Of a stretch of 64,000 nt of DNA, positions 22,261 through 33,594 are shown piece by piece. A model generated the notes under the pieces. That model saw nothing but the letters and a program-made list of their open reading frames with translations, did no database searches and was not told the DNA's origin. Each line of letters opens with the position of its first letter. Position 1 is the stretch's first letter. The position numbers were made by a program, and so were the translations under genes. This stretch comes from Coriaria nepalensis. Lineage: Eukaryota > Streptophyta > Magnoliopsida > Cucurbitales > Coriariaceae. The stretch lies in the NCBI GenBank assembly GCA_027186245.1, contig CP114486.1, positions 10,492,501-10,556,500 of the forward strand. Direction: 5' to 3'.

Positions 22261-23748
22261 TCACACTTCAGCAAAACAATCAAAAACAAGGAGCACATGG
22301 AGAGAAAGAGAGTACTCAGGAGTAATCTGCCATGACTTTTCTAAAAAGCTCCTTAGGTGCTGCAATAAACCACGAAACCAAGATATGAGTGAATTATAAT
22401 ATAACTAGGGAGAAGAAGTTAATTCTAAGCTATTGAAATTACTCGGTTTTTTACCCGTCAATCCAGTGAACCTCTCAAACTGTTCATAGGCTTGTCCTAT
22501 AAACATCTCCAACCCGGTAACAATAGTGGCTCCGGATTCTTTAGCTTCCCTCAACAGTCTAGTTATCAACGGTGTATATACCGCATCAAAAACTAGTGAA
22601 TAATGTCTAAGAGCATCCTGTCAAACAAAAAACCACACTTGATTATTCTCATTACATTTTCATAATTTGTAGTACGGATTGAATGAACCAAAATATAATC
22701 CTACCCTGAATTCATTCTCAATGAAGGGAAAAAAAAAATACAATTGATTTAGTAGGGATGGAGGAGAGACCTTAGAAATGGGAGTGTCATTAACTCTTGG
22801 CTTCATACCAATAGACGTGGTGTTTGCAAGAATCATACCATCCTCAGGATGGAAATTCTCTAGATCGGTAAGAGAAACAGCTTCTCCTCCAATTAAATTT
22901 GCGACTTCTCTGGCCCGATCTAGAAGAAGATAAAATACAAAAGGTCACATCTTCCAAAAAGAAAATTAGTAATAAAATACTCACACAAGAAAATGAATAA
23001 AGGAAACATTACTGAGAGTATAGAACATTATGCTCAAATGTTCTCTCTTTTTTTTCCAATATAAAATAAAAAAAGAATCGAGAAGCTAACCGTATGTTCG
23101 ATTGGCAATCACAACTCGAGCTCCCTTCTCTTTTGCGCCATAAGCAAGTGCCTTGCCGGCCCCACCCGCGCCAATGACAACAAATAGCTTACCAGCTAGG
23201 GGTGAGTCAATTGCATTGTTGCTATTTTGTGAAGCTGTTAAAGAAGATAGAAGAGTAAGGGTCCAAATTTTGAGAAGTGTTGGGTGGCCTGGCCGATGTG
23301 GAGCAAAACAATGTCAACATGCCATGTCAAACTACTGTGGATAATCTCATAAACAGGGTAAAATATACTAAATGAGTTTGATGGGTACGCTGAGATTAGT
23401 ATGGATTCGTCTAAGAATTTATCCCAATGGTAAAAAGATGATAATTGCCCATAGACGGAAAAAAAAAATAAAAAAATAGAAGCTTCTTTTTTTTTTTCAA
23501 AGGTGAAGTCGAAGATTTTCTTAAAGAGGCTAAAGCCAAAAGGGTCAAACAAAAGATACAACAGAACGAGACAAGCCCAGAGGGTTCCTAAAAAGAACGT
23601 AGGCGAACCAATACAAGCTATACAAACCTCGTAGGCCATTCTCAATAGCAGAGATAGCACCAAAATAATCCGTATTGTAACCACATAATTTCCCATCAGT
23701 CTGTCTCCCTATAATGCAATTAACAGCTCCAATAGACTATACCAATCC

Positions 23749-23786
<38 letters not shown>

Positions 23787-24028
23787 CCAGTCAATGTCAA
23801 TGGCTGGGAGAAAATGCTGAATGAAAAGGAACTTGAGAGGTTTTCCATCAATTTGAGACTGTATCACTTGGGAGAAAACAATCATAATAGGATTCAACAA
23901 ATTACCTTTGCTACTGGATCAACCTCATCACACAACTTGACTGCTGTCTCTTTGTGGGGAATTGTACAGCTGTGAATAAAATATAATAACTTTATTTCAG
24001 AATTTTAGTCTAACATAAAATATCAGAA

Positions 24029-24062
<34 letters not shown>

Positions 24063-25200
24063 TAGTAGAATATTTTAGAACAACTTTTACATACAAAGAA
24101 TCATAAAAAACCAGATAATCATGTAACAGCCGACCAAAGGTTTCCAAATATCCAGCCTAACCAAAACTACAGTCTGACACTAAGAGTAAAAGGTTTAACC
24201 GATGAACCTGAATCCAGCAAAGTCAGATGATGAGTAAGTCTGGAAAAATTTCGCTAAATCATCCACCAGCAAGTGTAAATAAACACCATTGAAACCAACT
24301 GACTTAAATGCTACATTGTACATAAGGGGTGACTTGCTGTGGCCAACTGGCTTCCCAATAATCCCAAATACTTTTGTATCAGGCCTTATCTCTCTGATAT
24401 TGTATAGATGTAACAGATCTTTGATTGTTGGTTGATCAGGAGCTGATACTATGCCCGACTCAAGAGTACCAAAAGTAAGATATCCACCAAATTTTGCACA
24501 GAGTACCCGTGAAATCAAACCTCTTTCTCCCATAGCAAGTCCTATTATTGGGACCTGAAAATTCCAGTAAAAAGTAATCAGAGACTTTGGAATCAAATGA
24601 CAAGGCTTTGAAAACTAAAATATGAAGCACTGAGATCACATTATTCCTGTTCCAAGATTTTTCTTTAGTATTCTAAGGCAAAATAATTACAACTCTATCA
24701 ATCAGAAATCAGTTACCGGTAGATAGCTTATAAGGAAAGAAGAAATGTGTTAACTTTGGTTTCTAAAATGCTAATGCCAGAATATTCCCATAGATTATGC
24801 ACCTTACATTACTCTGCAACCTTGATTCATAACTGTTACCATTGCAAAATGACGGTCAACTAAATGAGAGTATTAATGGTCAAAGCATTACATACGCGGC
24901 TTACTTGCGAATGCACAGTTATTTGGAAAATCCGAGCCACATCAGAAATATCTAAGGCAGTGGTTGCAATCTTCACAATATCAGCTCCACTTGCTTGTAT
25001 AATTGCCACAAGGTTACCTAGATCCTCAACAGATGGAGTATCTTGATAGTTATGAGAAGAAACAATAATTTTGCACTTTTCGGGCTTCTTATCACGTATG
25101 GACTCATTAAAGTCCCGAGCAACCTTCAAAGAGTGATCATGCAACAGTGAAGGTAAATTAGTCTTGAAGACAAGTAATTGAAAAAATTTGTAGAACGAAA

Positions 25201-25219
25201 GGGGGGGGGGGGGGGGGGG
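25201..25219 (+). repeat. Homopolymer of 19 G
   Basis: Nineteen consecutive G within intron 3 of DHQ-SDH copy 1, about 80 bp from the exon 4 acceptor; on the transcribed strand it reads as a C tract. Second such run in this window. Confidence 0.9.
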
Positions 25220-25309
25220 AGGATGAGAAGCTCTTTGGTCTCCTAAAAAGGTTTTGAAGGTTTCAAAGCAAGATCTCATCATCCTCAATTGCATAGTCGA
25301 ATAATAAAT

Positions 25310-25490
25310 GAAGAAAGATTATTGTATGCATATGGTGTATGGTCACATGGCACACCAAACCCCATCATAACCACAAACGTAACTATCATGTTATGGGTGA
25401 TGTTATGTATGAAAGTTGCGTTTGTGGTTGTGATGGGGTTTGGTGTACCACGTGGCCATAAACCATGTGCATACAAGAATGTCTCCTTTG
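25310..25490. mobile_element. Near-perfect long hairpin, MITE-like, in intron 3 of DHQ-SDH
   Basis: The left half TTGTATGCATATGGTGTATG at 25322 pairs with the right half CCATGTGCATACAA, which ends at 25481. CACACCAAACCCCATCATAA pairs with TGTGATGGGGTTTGGTGTAC. The centre (GTTATGGGTGATGTTAT) leaves almost no loop. The two strands therefore encode near-identical frames, which explains the mirror-image ORFs here. There is no transposase. It is an inverted-repeat element that folds into a hairpin of about 75-80 bp of stem. Confidence 0.8.
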
Positions 25491-26844
25491 GGTACTCCAT
25501 GATTTTAGATTTATATAACTATATAAATTACATAAGTAATCAACCTGAAGCTCAACGTCGACAAAATCAGCCCCCAACTCAATTGCCAACCGGAGTACAT
25601 CCAGTCACTCATTTTCATCACCATCATACTCACCACCTTCCCATTTGGGTCTTGAAAAAGAATAATAAATAAATAAATACATATTAGCTAGCTTCATGTT
25701 GGAAGATTATTAAGGGTTGCGTATAAATTCATATCATTAAGACTCAATGCGCAAAGAAAATCTACCCGATACAAAAACTTTCACTAATGTTGTAGCATTA
25801 AAGTACTCAAAACCAAAATATTTGGTAGTATTATGAAGTTTAGAAAACAGCAATAAGATAATGATCAACAGAATGATAGCATCATTAAGTATGTGTATTT
25901 ATTTAACATATCGTATAAAGAGATAAGTTGGCTGGGATTTAAGCGTTTTAATGACAAATACAGAATTGTAAACGATACAGTAACTCTCTGGATTTTGGAA
26001 AATTCATTGTGCAGAAAGAACTCGATTGTAAAGGAAAATCTAAGTGACAGACCTGTAGGTAAATAAGGTGGGCAAAGGGCATTCTTTAATTAGGATTTTA
26101 AGATCATCATGATGATCAAAATTCTTCAGATAATCCAATCTTATCTCCACAAGGTCAGCACCACTAGCTTTCGCCTCACCCATATTGATCACCATCTTAT
26201 CCGTTGATTCCTCCATTATAGGGACACAAATTAGGGTTGAATTCTTCCTAATTTTTCCACCTCCCATTTTCAAATCAGCAGAAGAAGACGCCAGCTGAAA
26301 TCAGAACGAAACAGGAACAAAAACACGGATAATTTGAACTTCAAACACAATATACATTCCAATTTGCATGAATTTTATTCTCTGCTTCACTTTCCTACTC
26401 CTAATTAAAGTGTCAAGTAATCTACATAATCTACATTCACACCGAGAAAACATTTTGAGAAATGAGACCGACTTAAACAACGAAACGGGAAGAAAATCGA
26501 GAACTTCGCGGAAAAATGCCTTTCTCTGCGCAATTTTCCCAGCAACTAAACAGAAAAAGAAAAATATGGAAAATGAAAGAGCAAGTAAGAGATCGATCGG
26601 CAGTATAAGACTTTACCACGACGTTGCTGCTAGACTGCATATTGTGCTGACTGCTGTCGCTTCCGCGCGAAGAAGGGAGAGAGAGAGAGAGAGAGTTGGG
26701 TCATACGAGAGAGATTGGTGGGAATTCGTCAAAATTCAAAACAGAAAAGGAAAAAAAAAATTTGTAAACAACTGTAAGACTCTTTTGATCTGTTTTTGCT
26801 TCATGATTGGGTAAAGAATATTCTGCCTTCTTTTTTCTTTTTTT

Positions 26845-27118
26845 TCAAAACCGACGTTTGCAAAGGTGCAAACCGCAGTTTGAACTTTTTCGCATTTTTG
26901 GTTGGACCAGAAATTTGGACCACTTAGTTATATTGTTGAAATTAAATCCGCTTTAAAAGGACGTCGAATTCGAATCTTTTAGTTGTGGGCCTTCACCAGT
27001 GACGAATAATTATTAGAATGACCAGCCCAGTATGGGCCCACCAATTTAAGTTACCGAGTACAAACTGGTGTCTGGTGTAGCCTGGTGATGGGTCTTTCTC
27101 GTTCAACAGTCTCTTCCA
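26845..27118 (-). promoter_or_regulatory. Duplicated upstream region of DHQ-SDH copy 1
   Basis: AAACCGACGTTTGCAAAGGT at 26849 and CAGCCCAGTATGGGCCCACC at 27023 recur upstream of copy 2 (29360, 29551). The latter contains TGGGCC/GGCCCA site-II elements bound by TCP factors in many housekeeping promoters. The transcription start is not resolved. Confidence 0.45.
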
Positions 27119-27248
27119 TGATTGTATTATATAAATATGTTTTTTTATGTATTCTGCCATGATTGTAGTACTCAGGAGTACTCAGGAGCAAACAATCAAA
27201 CTAGGAGCACGAGGGAGAGAAAGAGAGAGATTGTAGTACTCGGGAGTA

Positions 27249-29227
27249 ATCTGCCATGATTTTTCTAAGAAGCTCCTTGCGTGCTGCAATTAACAACGAA
27301 ACCAAGATATAAGAACAAATGCAATATTAATAGTGACAAGAAGTTAGTTACTTGAAACAAATAAGCTATTGAAATCACTCCTTTTATGTTACTTTTTTAC
27401 CGGTCAATCCAGTGAACCTCTCATACTGTTCATAGGCTTGTCCTATAAACATCTCCAACCCGGTAATGACGGCGATGCTGGATTCTTTAGCTTCCCTCAA
27501 CAGTCTAGTCATCAACGGCGTATGTATCGCATCAAAAACCAGTGAATAATGTCTAAGAGAGCATCCTGTCAAACAATAACCTCCACTTAATTACTCACTC
27601 TTCCTTTTTCATAATTTGTACCTTGTACTAAGGATTGAATGATCCCCAAATATAATCCTTACCCTTAATTCATTTTCTCAATACATATAAGAGCAAACGA
27701 CCCAAACTTCCACGTTTTTTGACAAAAATGCTCTAGGGTCATTTTTTATCATCTACAGAGGGCAAGAGAGTTAAATATGCTTTAATTTGTTGTCAAGTGA
27801 ATTTTTCTTGAAATAAAATAATTATCAAGAATTTGAGATCTAAAAATATGTTGCATGATGCTGGAAATAGTTCATGAGCTAAGCATCAGTGGGTGCCTAT
27901 ATATAATGATTGTCACTAAACAGGCAAGTTAAGGAAAAAGAAAAAAAAATTACAATTGATTTAGTAGGGAAGGAGGAGAGACCTTAGATATGGGAGTGTC
28001 ATCAACTCTTGGTTTCATACCAATGGATGTGGCGTTTGCAAGAATCATACCATCTTCGGAATGGAAATTCTCTAGATCGGTAAGAGAAACAGCTTCTCCT
28101 CCAATTGAATTTGCAACTTCTTTGGCCCGATCTTGGAGAGGATAAAATACAAAAAGGTCACAAAAGATAATTAGTAATACAATACTTGTAAAATATGAAT
28201 GAAAAGAACATTAATGGAAGTATGAAAGAATCAAGAAAACTAAGTTAGGAGAAGCTAACCATATGTTCGATTGGCAATCACAACTCGGGCTCCCTTCTCT
28301 TTTGCGCCATAAGCAACTGCCTTGGCAGCCCCACCCGTGCCCATGACAACAAATAGCTTACCAGCTAGGGGTGAGTCAATTGCATTGTTGCTATTTCGTG
28401 AAGCTGTTAAAAGAAGATTGAAGAGTAAGGGTCCATATGTTCGAGAGAAGTCCGTGTGGGCCGTACCAATTTCAACATCCCATGTCAAACTACTGTGGAT
28501 CATAAACAGGGTATTCATGTTGAGATTAGCATGGGGTCATCCAAGAATTTCTCGCATTATGGTAGAGATGATACAAGCTACACAAACCACGTAAGCCATT
28601 CTCAATAGGGTTTTAAGAAAATTCTAAGTGACAGACTTGTAGGTGACTAAGGTGAGCAAAGGGCATATTCTTCAATTAGGGTTTTAAGATCTTCATGGGG
28701 ATTGAAATTCTTCAGATAATCCAATCTTATCTCCAAAAGGTCAGCACCACTAGCTTTCGCATTACCCATATTGATCACCATCTTATCCGTTGATTCCTCC
28801 ATTATAGGGACACAAATTAGGGTGGAATTCTGCCTAATTTCTCCACCTCCCCTTTTCAAATCGGTAGAAGAAGACGACGCCAGCTGAAATTCAGAACGAA
28901 GCAGGAACAAAAACACGGACAATTTGAACTTCAAACATAATGCACATTCCAATTTGCATGAATTTTAATCTCTGCTTCAATTTCCTACTCCTAATTGAAG
29001 TCTCGAGTAATCTACATTCACGCCGAGAAAGCAACTTGAGAAATGAGACAGACTTAAACAACGAAACGGGAAGATAATCGAAAACTTCTGGGGAAAATGG
29101 CTTAATTTCTCTGAGCAATGTTCGCAGCAACCAAACAGAAAAGGAAAGATGTGGAAAAAGGAAAGAGCAAGAAAGAGATCGACCAGATGTTTAAGACTTT
29201 TACCACAACGTTGCTGTTGAACTGCAT
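27249..29227 (-). pseudogene. Bifunctional DHQ-SDH, copy 2, broken by deletion and frameshifts
   Basis: Tandem partner of the preceding gene. Exon equivalents: 29204-29227 (MQFNSNVV), 28637-28883, a fragment of exon 7 at about 28585-28606, 28260-28403, 27983-28131, 27401-27565, 27249-27283. Exons 3 to 6 and most of exon 7 are missing, so the catalytic His and Lys of the dehydratase and the shikimate-binding half of the dehydrogenase are gone. The exon 2 counterpart is 5 nt longer than in copy 1 (one extra codon plus a 2-nt frameshift near GAATATGCC). The exon 10 counterpart is 2 nt longer (GATGCTCTCTTAG), and the terminal TGA has become CGA. The NADP loop survives as GTGGAAKA. It cannot make an active enzyme. 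Confidence 0.9.
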
Positions 29228-30099
29228 ACTGTGCTGACTGCTACGTCGTGCCCGGTCACTGCGAGCGAAGAAGAAAGGAGCGAGAGAGGATTTTATTATA
29301 GTAGTTTTTTTGATCCGTTTCATGATTGGGCAAAGAAATTTCTGTGTTTTTTTTTTTAAACCGACGTTTGCAAAGGTGCAAACTGCAGTTTGGATCTTTC
29401 TTTTTTTTTTTCTATTTGGTTGTGCCAGAAGAAGTTTGGACCTCTTATTGATTGATGAAATGTAATCCGCTTAGAAATGACGTGGCATATTTTAAGTTGT
29501 GGGCCTTCACCACTGACCAAGGTCAGAACAGAACAATTATGTGAATCACCAGCCCAGTAAGGGCCCACCACTGAGTTTCCCAGCACAAACTGCAGACAGT
29601 CTGGTCTGCCTGGTGATGGATCTTTCTCGTTCAACAGTCTCTTCCACTTGGCCCATTATGGGGCCTTATTTCTTAGTAGAAAAAAAAAAAAATTAATAAT
29701 AATAATAACAACAATTCTGATTTTATTAGAAATTTCTAACAGCTTTTATACAGTTTTTAAAGTTTCAAAATTTATTTTAAAGTAACCAAAATTATTTTTA
29801 GAAAATATTTATTAAATTTATTACAAATATTTCGTAACATATACTTTTCTAAATAATTAAATAATTAAAATCTTAACTAATAATTAAAATTTAAGATTTT
29901 AAATGAAATCCAACTCGTTTCTTTTTCTTATTTCTAATATGTAAACCTTATCCATACCATTTGAAATCTTTCCAATCCACTCATCACCCATTTGTTCCAT
30001 CTATGATAATATCCCACAAAACTTCAATTCCGTAAATCATCTGATAAAATCTAGTCACCTCCCACCTAAATAAAAACAAATAAAAATAATTCTTGCTCC

Positions 30100-30135
<36 letters not shown>

Positions 30136-30198
30136 CATTTAGTAGGCAAGGACTCTGGTCGCTGGAGTTTATTGATCATAATATTGATCAATAGTATC

Positions 30199-30468
30199 AT
30201 GGAGAAAACCAAATCATTCTCGGGCTACCGTTCAACTAGCTACTCCTATGCGGAAGCTCGGTTCGGGTTTGAGGACTGGTCGAGATCGTTTAACTTCAAC
30301 GGTTCAACCAGCAAGGAAGATGGTGAGATTGGTAATCCAGAGCTCAAGAGAAAGCAAAGGGTGGCAGCATACAATATGTATGCTATGGAAGGTAAGTTTA
30401 AAAGGTCTTTGAGTAACAGCTTCAAGTGGATCAAGAATAAATTCTCTCATAGCTTTTATGATGACTAA
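30199..30468 (+). CDS. DUF3511 family protein
   Basis: Intronless 89-aa protein. The C-terminal half, GNPELKRKQRVAAYNMYAME then GKFKRSLSNSFKWIKNKF, is the plant-specific DUF3511 domain (Arabidopsis members have GNPE-KR-KRVA-YN-Y-vEGK-K-S---SF-WIK). The N-terminus is Ser/Tyr/Phe-rich (SFSGYRSTSYSYAEARFGFE). It has no signal peptide or membrane segment. Function is unknown to me. The ATG at 30199 is preferred over the in-frame upstream codons because conservation starts at MEKTKSFSGYRS. An upstream (TA)n lies at 30103-30132. Confidence 0.85.
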   Translation: MEKTKSFSGYRSTSYSYAEARFGFEDWSRSFNFNGSTSKEDGEIGNPELKRKQRVAAYNMYAMEGKFKRSLSNSFKWIKNKFSHSFYDD

Positions 30469-31052
30469 ATTTTAAATACCTTATTCCTCTTGTTGATTTG
30501 AGAGGTGTTTGGCCCGAGAAATTCTAGCCTACTTTTGGAAGTATTTTGAATATGCCACGTCACTTTTCTATAGTAAAAAACACTTATATATACTTTATCT
30601 GAATAACTAGAGTCCTTTACTTACGGAGTAGGTTAAAATGCCTCGTGTTGCCCAAGACTATAAAGCGTTATACATATCAGCCTTTGAATTTGAATTGTTT
30701 TCTCTTTACGTCATTCTTTCTCTAATTGAAGTCGGTCTCATTTCTCAATTCTCAAACTCAACTAGTCTACGGATTATTCAAACTAGATACTTTCGATGTG
30801 GCATAATACCAATCTATCCGTAACATGTTTCAAACTAGGGGAAAGAGAAGTGCCTTTTAGGCTTGAAGAAAGAAAAGAAGCAGCACATAAAGAACTTATA
30901 TTGCCATTTCAATAGAGTAAATATAGAGTGACCATAAGAAGTCCAAGATACATAAATCACTTATAGCAACAGCAAGAACAAACATGTAAAATGGTGTATA
31001 TGTATGATCAAACACATGAACTAAAGAAGACTGTTCATTTACCTATTTATCA
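30469..31052. other. Intergenic between DUF3511 and the kinase gene
   Basis: Convergent 3' flanks of the DUF3511 gene (+) and the kinase (-). No additional gene was recognised. Confidence 0.5.
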
Positions 31053-33594
31053 TTATTCTTTATCCGATTCAAAGTGCTTCGATACCTTGTCGAAATCAAG
31101 GGTCCGTAAATCAAAAGTAGAGAAAGACCTATGAAACTGAGCCAACGCGCTGCCTTCTTTAGGGTTTATAATATCCGTTACCGATGCCTGTAAGAGGGTC
31201 GAAGCTTGCAAGAGGGTCCCGCTAGGATTCTTGATGTTCTTGTAACCGTTGGGGTGAGCCTCCGTTTTCGAGGATCGGTTATGATGATGATGGTTGTAAG
31301 AATGAAGAGTAGGAGAGAGTGGTATAAAAGGCAATATATTTCGGTGAGGTTTATAGCTTGAAGAAGTGCTGCTGGTGCTGTTGTTCCCTGTATCGGGCCC
31401 GTGCAAGCTCACTTCAGTATTTCTCTCCTGCAAAATATTTTAAGGCATAAAGATGGTGATGATACTTCAATTGAATTCAGAAAACAAAAATGGAAACAAT
31501 TGTTACGATTAATCATTCGATCGAATTTACTCAAGAATTTTTCAATACTTTTTATTCGGTTCCCGTAAATAAAGTTTAATTTACCTCTTTAGAAGATAAT
31601 GAATCTCCTTTTGTTTGTCTATGGCTTTGGTCCTTTCCCGGATGAGGTTCATCACGATATGATCGATACAAATGCTTATCATTTGAACTCTTACGCCTAC
31701 AAGATAAAACAAATAGTTGTAAAGAATAGAATATGGGCTAGTGTTGAAGAAAGAAAAGAGAAGCATACTTCTTCCTATTACTGGTTTGAATAGGCTCATC
31801 CTCGGTGAATATCACGGGTAGAGCGGAGATATCGCACGCCAATGGATACGAACTAAAGAACTAAAACAGAAAGAATATAGAAGTTTAGTAGTGACCATTT
31901 ATCTGGAAAACTTAAGCTGTTAGGAAATGAATGAATCTGAGAATAAGTGATGACAATAAGTTTGTTATAGCTAGAGGACTCACTTCACTTTGGAGAGCAG
32001 AAGCGGCAGTGCCTCGAGATTCCGGGAACAAGGAAAGAAGTGTGGTTAACAGACCAAAAGAAGAAGTAGGAAAACCCGAGAAAGATTCTCGAAAACTAGG
32101 TTTATAACTTTGAGGGGGAACGAATTTTGTAGGTAGCTTCATTTTAGTCCAATATTCCTCCGCGGGTGAACCACAGAGCTTAAAGATCTTATGTAGTTGC
32201 TCAACCTGAATTTATAAACACATTTGCAAGTTTTATTACTCGCGGTAGACTTGTGAAACTAACAAAAATAATTTGCATACAAACCAATTCGACATCGTAT
32301 ACAACGTATATTGTGTACTACGCATCACGTGGAGCCAACCACTAGGGACCGTCCTCTCTCATATAGGTTGCATATATTTGATGCATTAGATTGTTTCTTA
32401 GAAGAATGCGTTAGAAAGTTGTACCTCTGTCTTTCCAGGCATGATCGGTCTTCCGATGAACATTTCGGCAAATATGCAACCCGCACTCCAAAGATCAATA
32501 CCGACCCCATAATCTACAGAACCTAAGAGAAGCTCTGGGGCTCTATACCAAAGCGTCACGACTCGGTTCGTAAGGGATCTTCTGTCTCTAGGAGGGAAGA
32601 AGTTTGCAAGCCCGAAATCGGCAATCTTTAGCATCCCATTTCTATCTATAAGCAAGTTAGAAGCTTTGATGTCTCGGTGTAAAATCCCCCTCTCATGACA
32701 ATGTTGAAGACCCGAAAGTAGCTGCTGCATATAGCTCTTGACCTGTATAAGAACATACAATTCACCTTAATTAACAGTTCTAGAGCTGAATTTGGTTTTT
32801 AAGTAAAAGATTATATTCAATTAAGACTATAGAATTAATAAATCAAATCAAAGAAGGATTTTTACCTGTTCTTCACTGAGCTTCTCACCAGGGCGATAGA
32901 TGATTCTAGTCAAGTCAGACTGCATGAAATCAAAAACAAGGTAAAGACTATATGGCATCCTAGACGTGACTATTCCTTCAAGTTTGATGATATTTGGGTG
33001 ATCCAACTTCTTCAGCATCGTTATCTCTCTCGCCATAAACTTTACACTCTCCGGTTCAGAAGTGTCGAACCGAACCTTCTTCAAAGCAACAATCTTTCCT
33101 GTGTCTCTATCCCGAGCCTTGTAGACATTGCTATACGTCCCTCGTCCCACCTGCCAAAACCCATAGATAAAAAAACACTCTAAACCCATATTTATAAGAT
33201 TAACTAATTAAAAAAAAGGACATACCTTAGCAAGTTTATCATAAGAATCAGCAGTTTTTGGGACCAAACCTTGCAAAACATCATTGGCAACATTCTTAAC
33301 AAGCCATTCCGGCCAACCTCTATGGACAAGAAGTTGATGATCATGATCTCTTCCGATACCACCACCATTATTCTCTTTTACTTCTTCTACGTCAAAAACA
33401 ACTTCCTTCTTCTTCTTCTTCTCTTCAGTATTCTTGACATGACTCACCTCCTCCTTGGAAGAGTATTGTTTCTGATAGTAATTGTTGATGTGTCTTTTCC
33501 CATGGCCCCCTTTTACGTACCCGTTTTCTAGTTTCAACTTCTCGAGGTCTCGCGGAGGTGAATATACCGCATGCTTGGCCTGGGTGCAACCCAT
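31053..33594 (-). CDS. CDK-like serine/threonine kinase with predicted N-myristoylation
   Basis: Protein kinase of the plant CDC2-related (CRK, At1g54610-like) family. Seven exons: 33226-33594, 32866-33150, 32425-32742, 31984-32205, 31769-31860, 31585-31696, 31053-31427. All phases fit; the product is 590 aa. N-terminus MGCTQAKHAVYSPP gives a Gly-2/Cys-3 myristoylation and palmitoylation site, so membrane attachment is likely. Kinase domain about 118-400: glycine loop VGRGTYSNVYKA (124-135), Lys-147 in VALKK, HRD with Asp-242, DFG with Asp-260, a CDK-like activation segment NRVVTLWYRAPELLLG, and DLWSAGCIFAEM. FMAREITML occupies the PSTAIRE-type helix. Long, low-complexity tails follow: basic around RRKSSNDKHLYR-like, and Ser/His-rich near the end. 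Catalytic residues are all present. The cyclin partner and substrate are unknown. Confidence 0.92.

Larger units (their letters stand above)
22316..26640 (-). pseudogene. Bifunctional 3-dehydroquinate dehydratase/shikimate dehydrogenase, copy 1, one nonsense codon
   Basis: Plastid shikimate-pathway enzyme type: dehydroquinate to dehydroshikimate, then NADPH reduction to shikimate. Eleven exons: 26617-26640, 26053-26294, 25545-25650, 24905-25123, 24208-24554, 23906-23969, 23628-23736, 23091-23234, 22771-22919, 22455-22617, 22316-22359. All splice sites and phases fit and give 537 codons including the stop. DHQ domain: SSHNY (His-148) and DIVKIA (Schiff-base Lys-175). SDH domain: GHSKSP (Ser-270, Ser-272), SCTIPHKE (Thr-315, Lys-319), YNTD (Asp-357) and the NADP loop GAGGAGKA (392-399), followed by NRT. 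Codon 104, in exon 3, is TGA (25605-25607), where a CGA Arg codon is the simplest ancestor (CpG transition). Everything else is intact. It may be a recent pseudogene, a null allele or a sequencing error. No long plastid transit peptide is visible; the N-terminus is MQSSSNVVLASSSADLK. Confidence 0.9.
22267..29646. repeat. Tandem duplication of a DHQ-SDH locus
   Basis: Copy 1 runs from about 22267 to 27118 and copy 2 from about 27186 to 29646. Both begin with AGGAGCACxxGGAGAGAAAGA before the terminal exon and end with GGTGATGGxTCTTTCTCGTT plus CAACAGTCTCTTCCA beyond the promoter. Copy 2 is shorter because of a deletion of about 2.4 kb, and it carries an extra insertion of about 240 bp between its exons 9 and 10. 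The short AGTACTCAGGAGTACTCAGG direct repeat at about 27168 lies at the junction. Confidence 0.85.

Noticed and set aside
25289..25672. 127-aa + strand reading frame and its minus-strand look-alike at 25285-25500
   Set aside because: Both arise from the palindromic hairpin in intron 3 of DHQ-SDH; no protein family matches.
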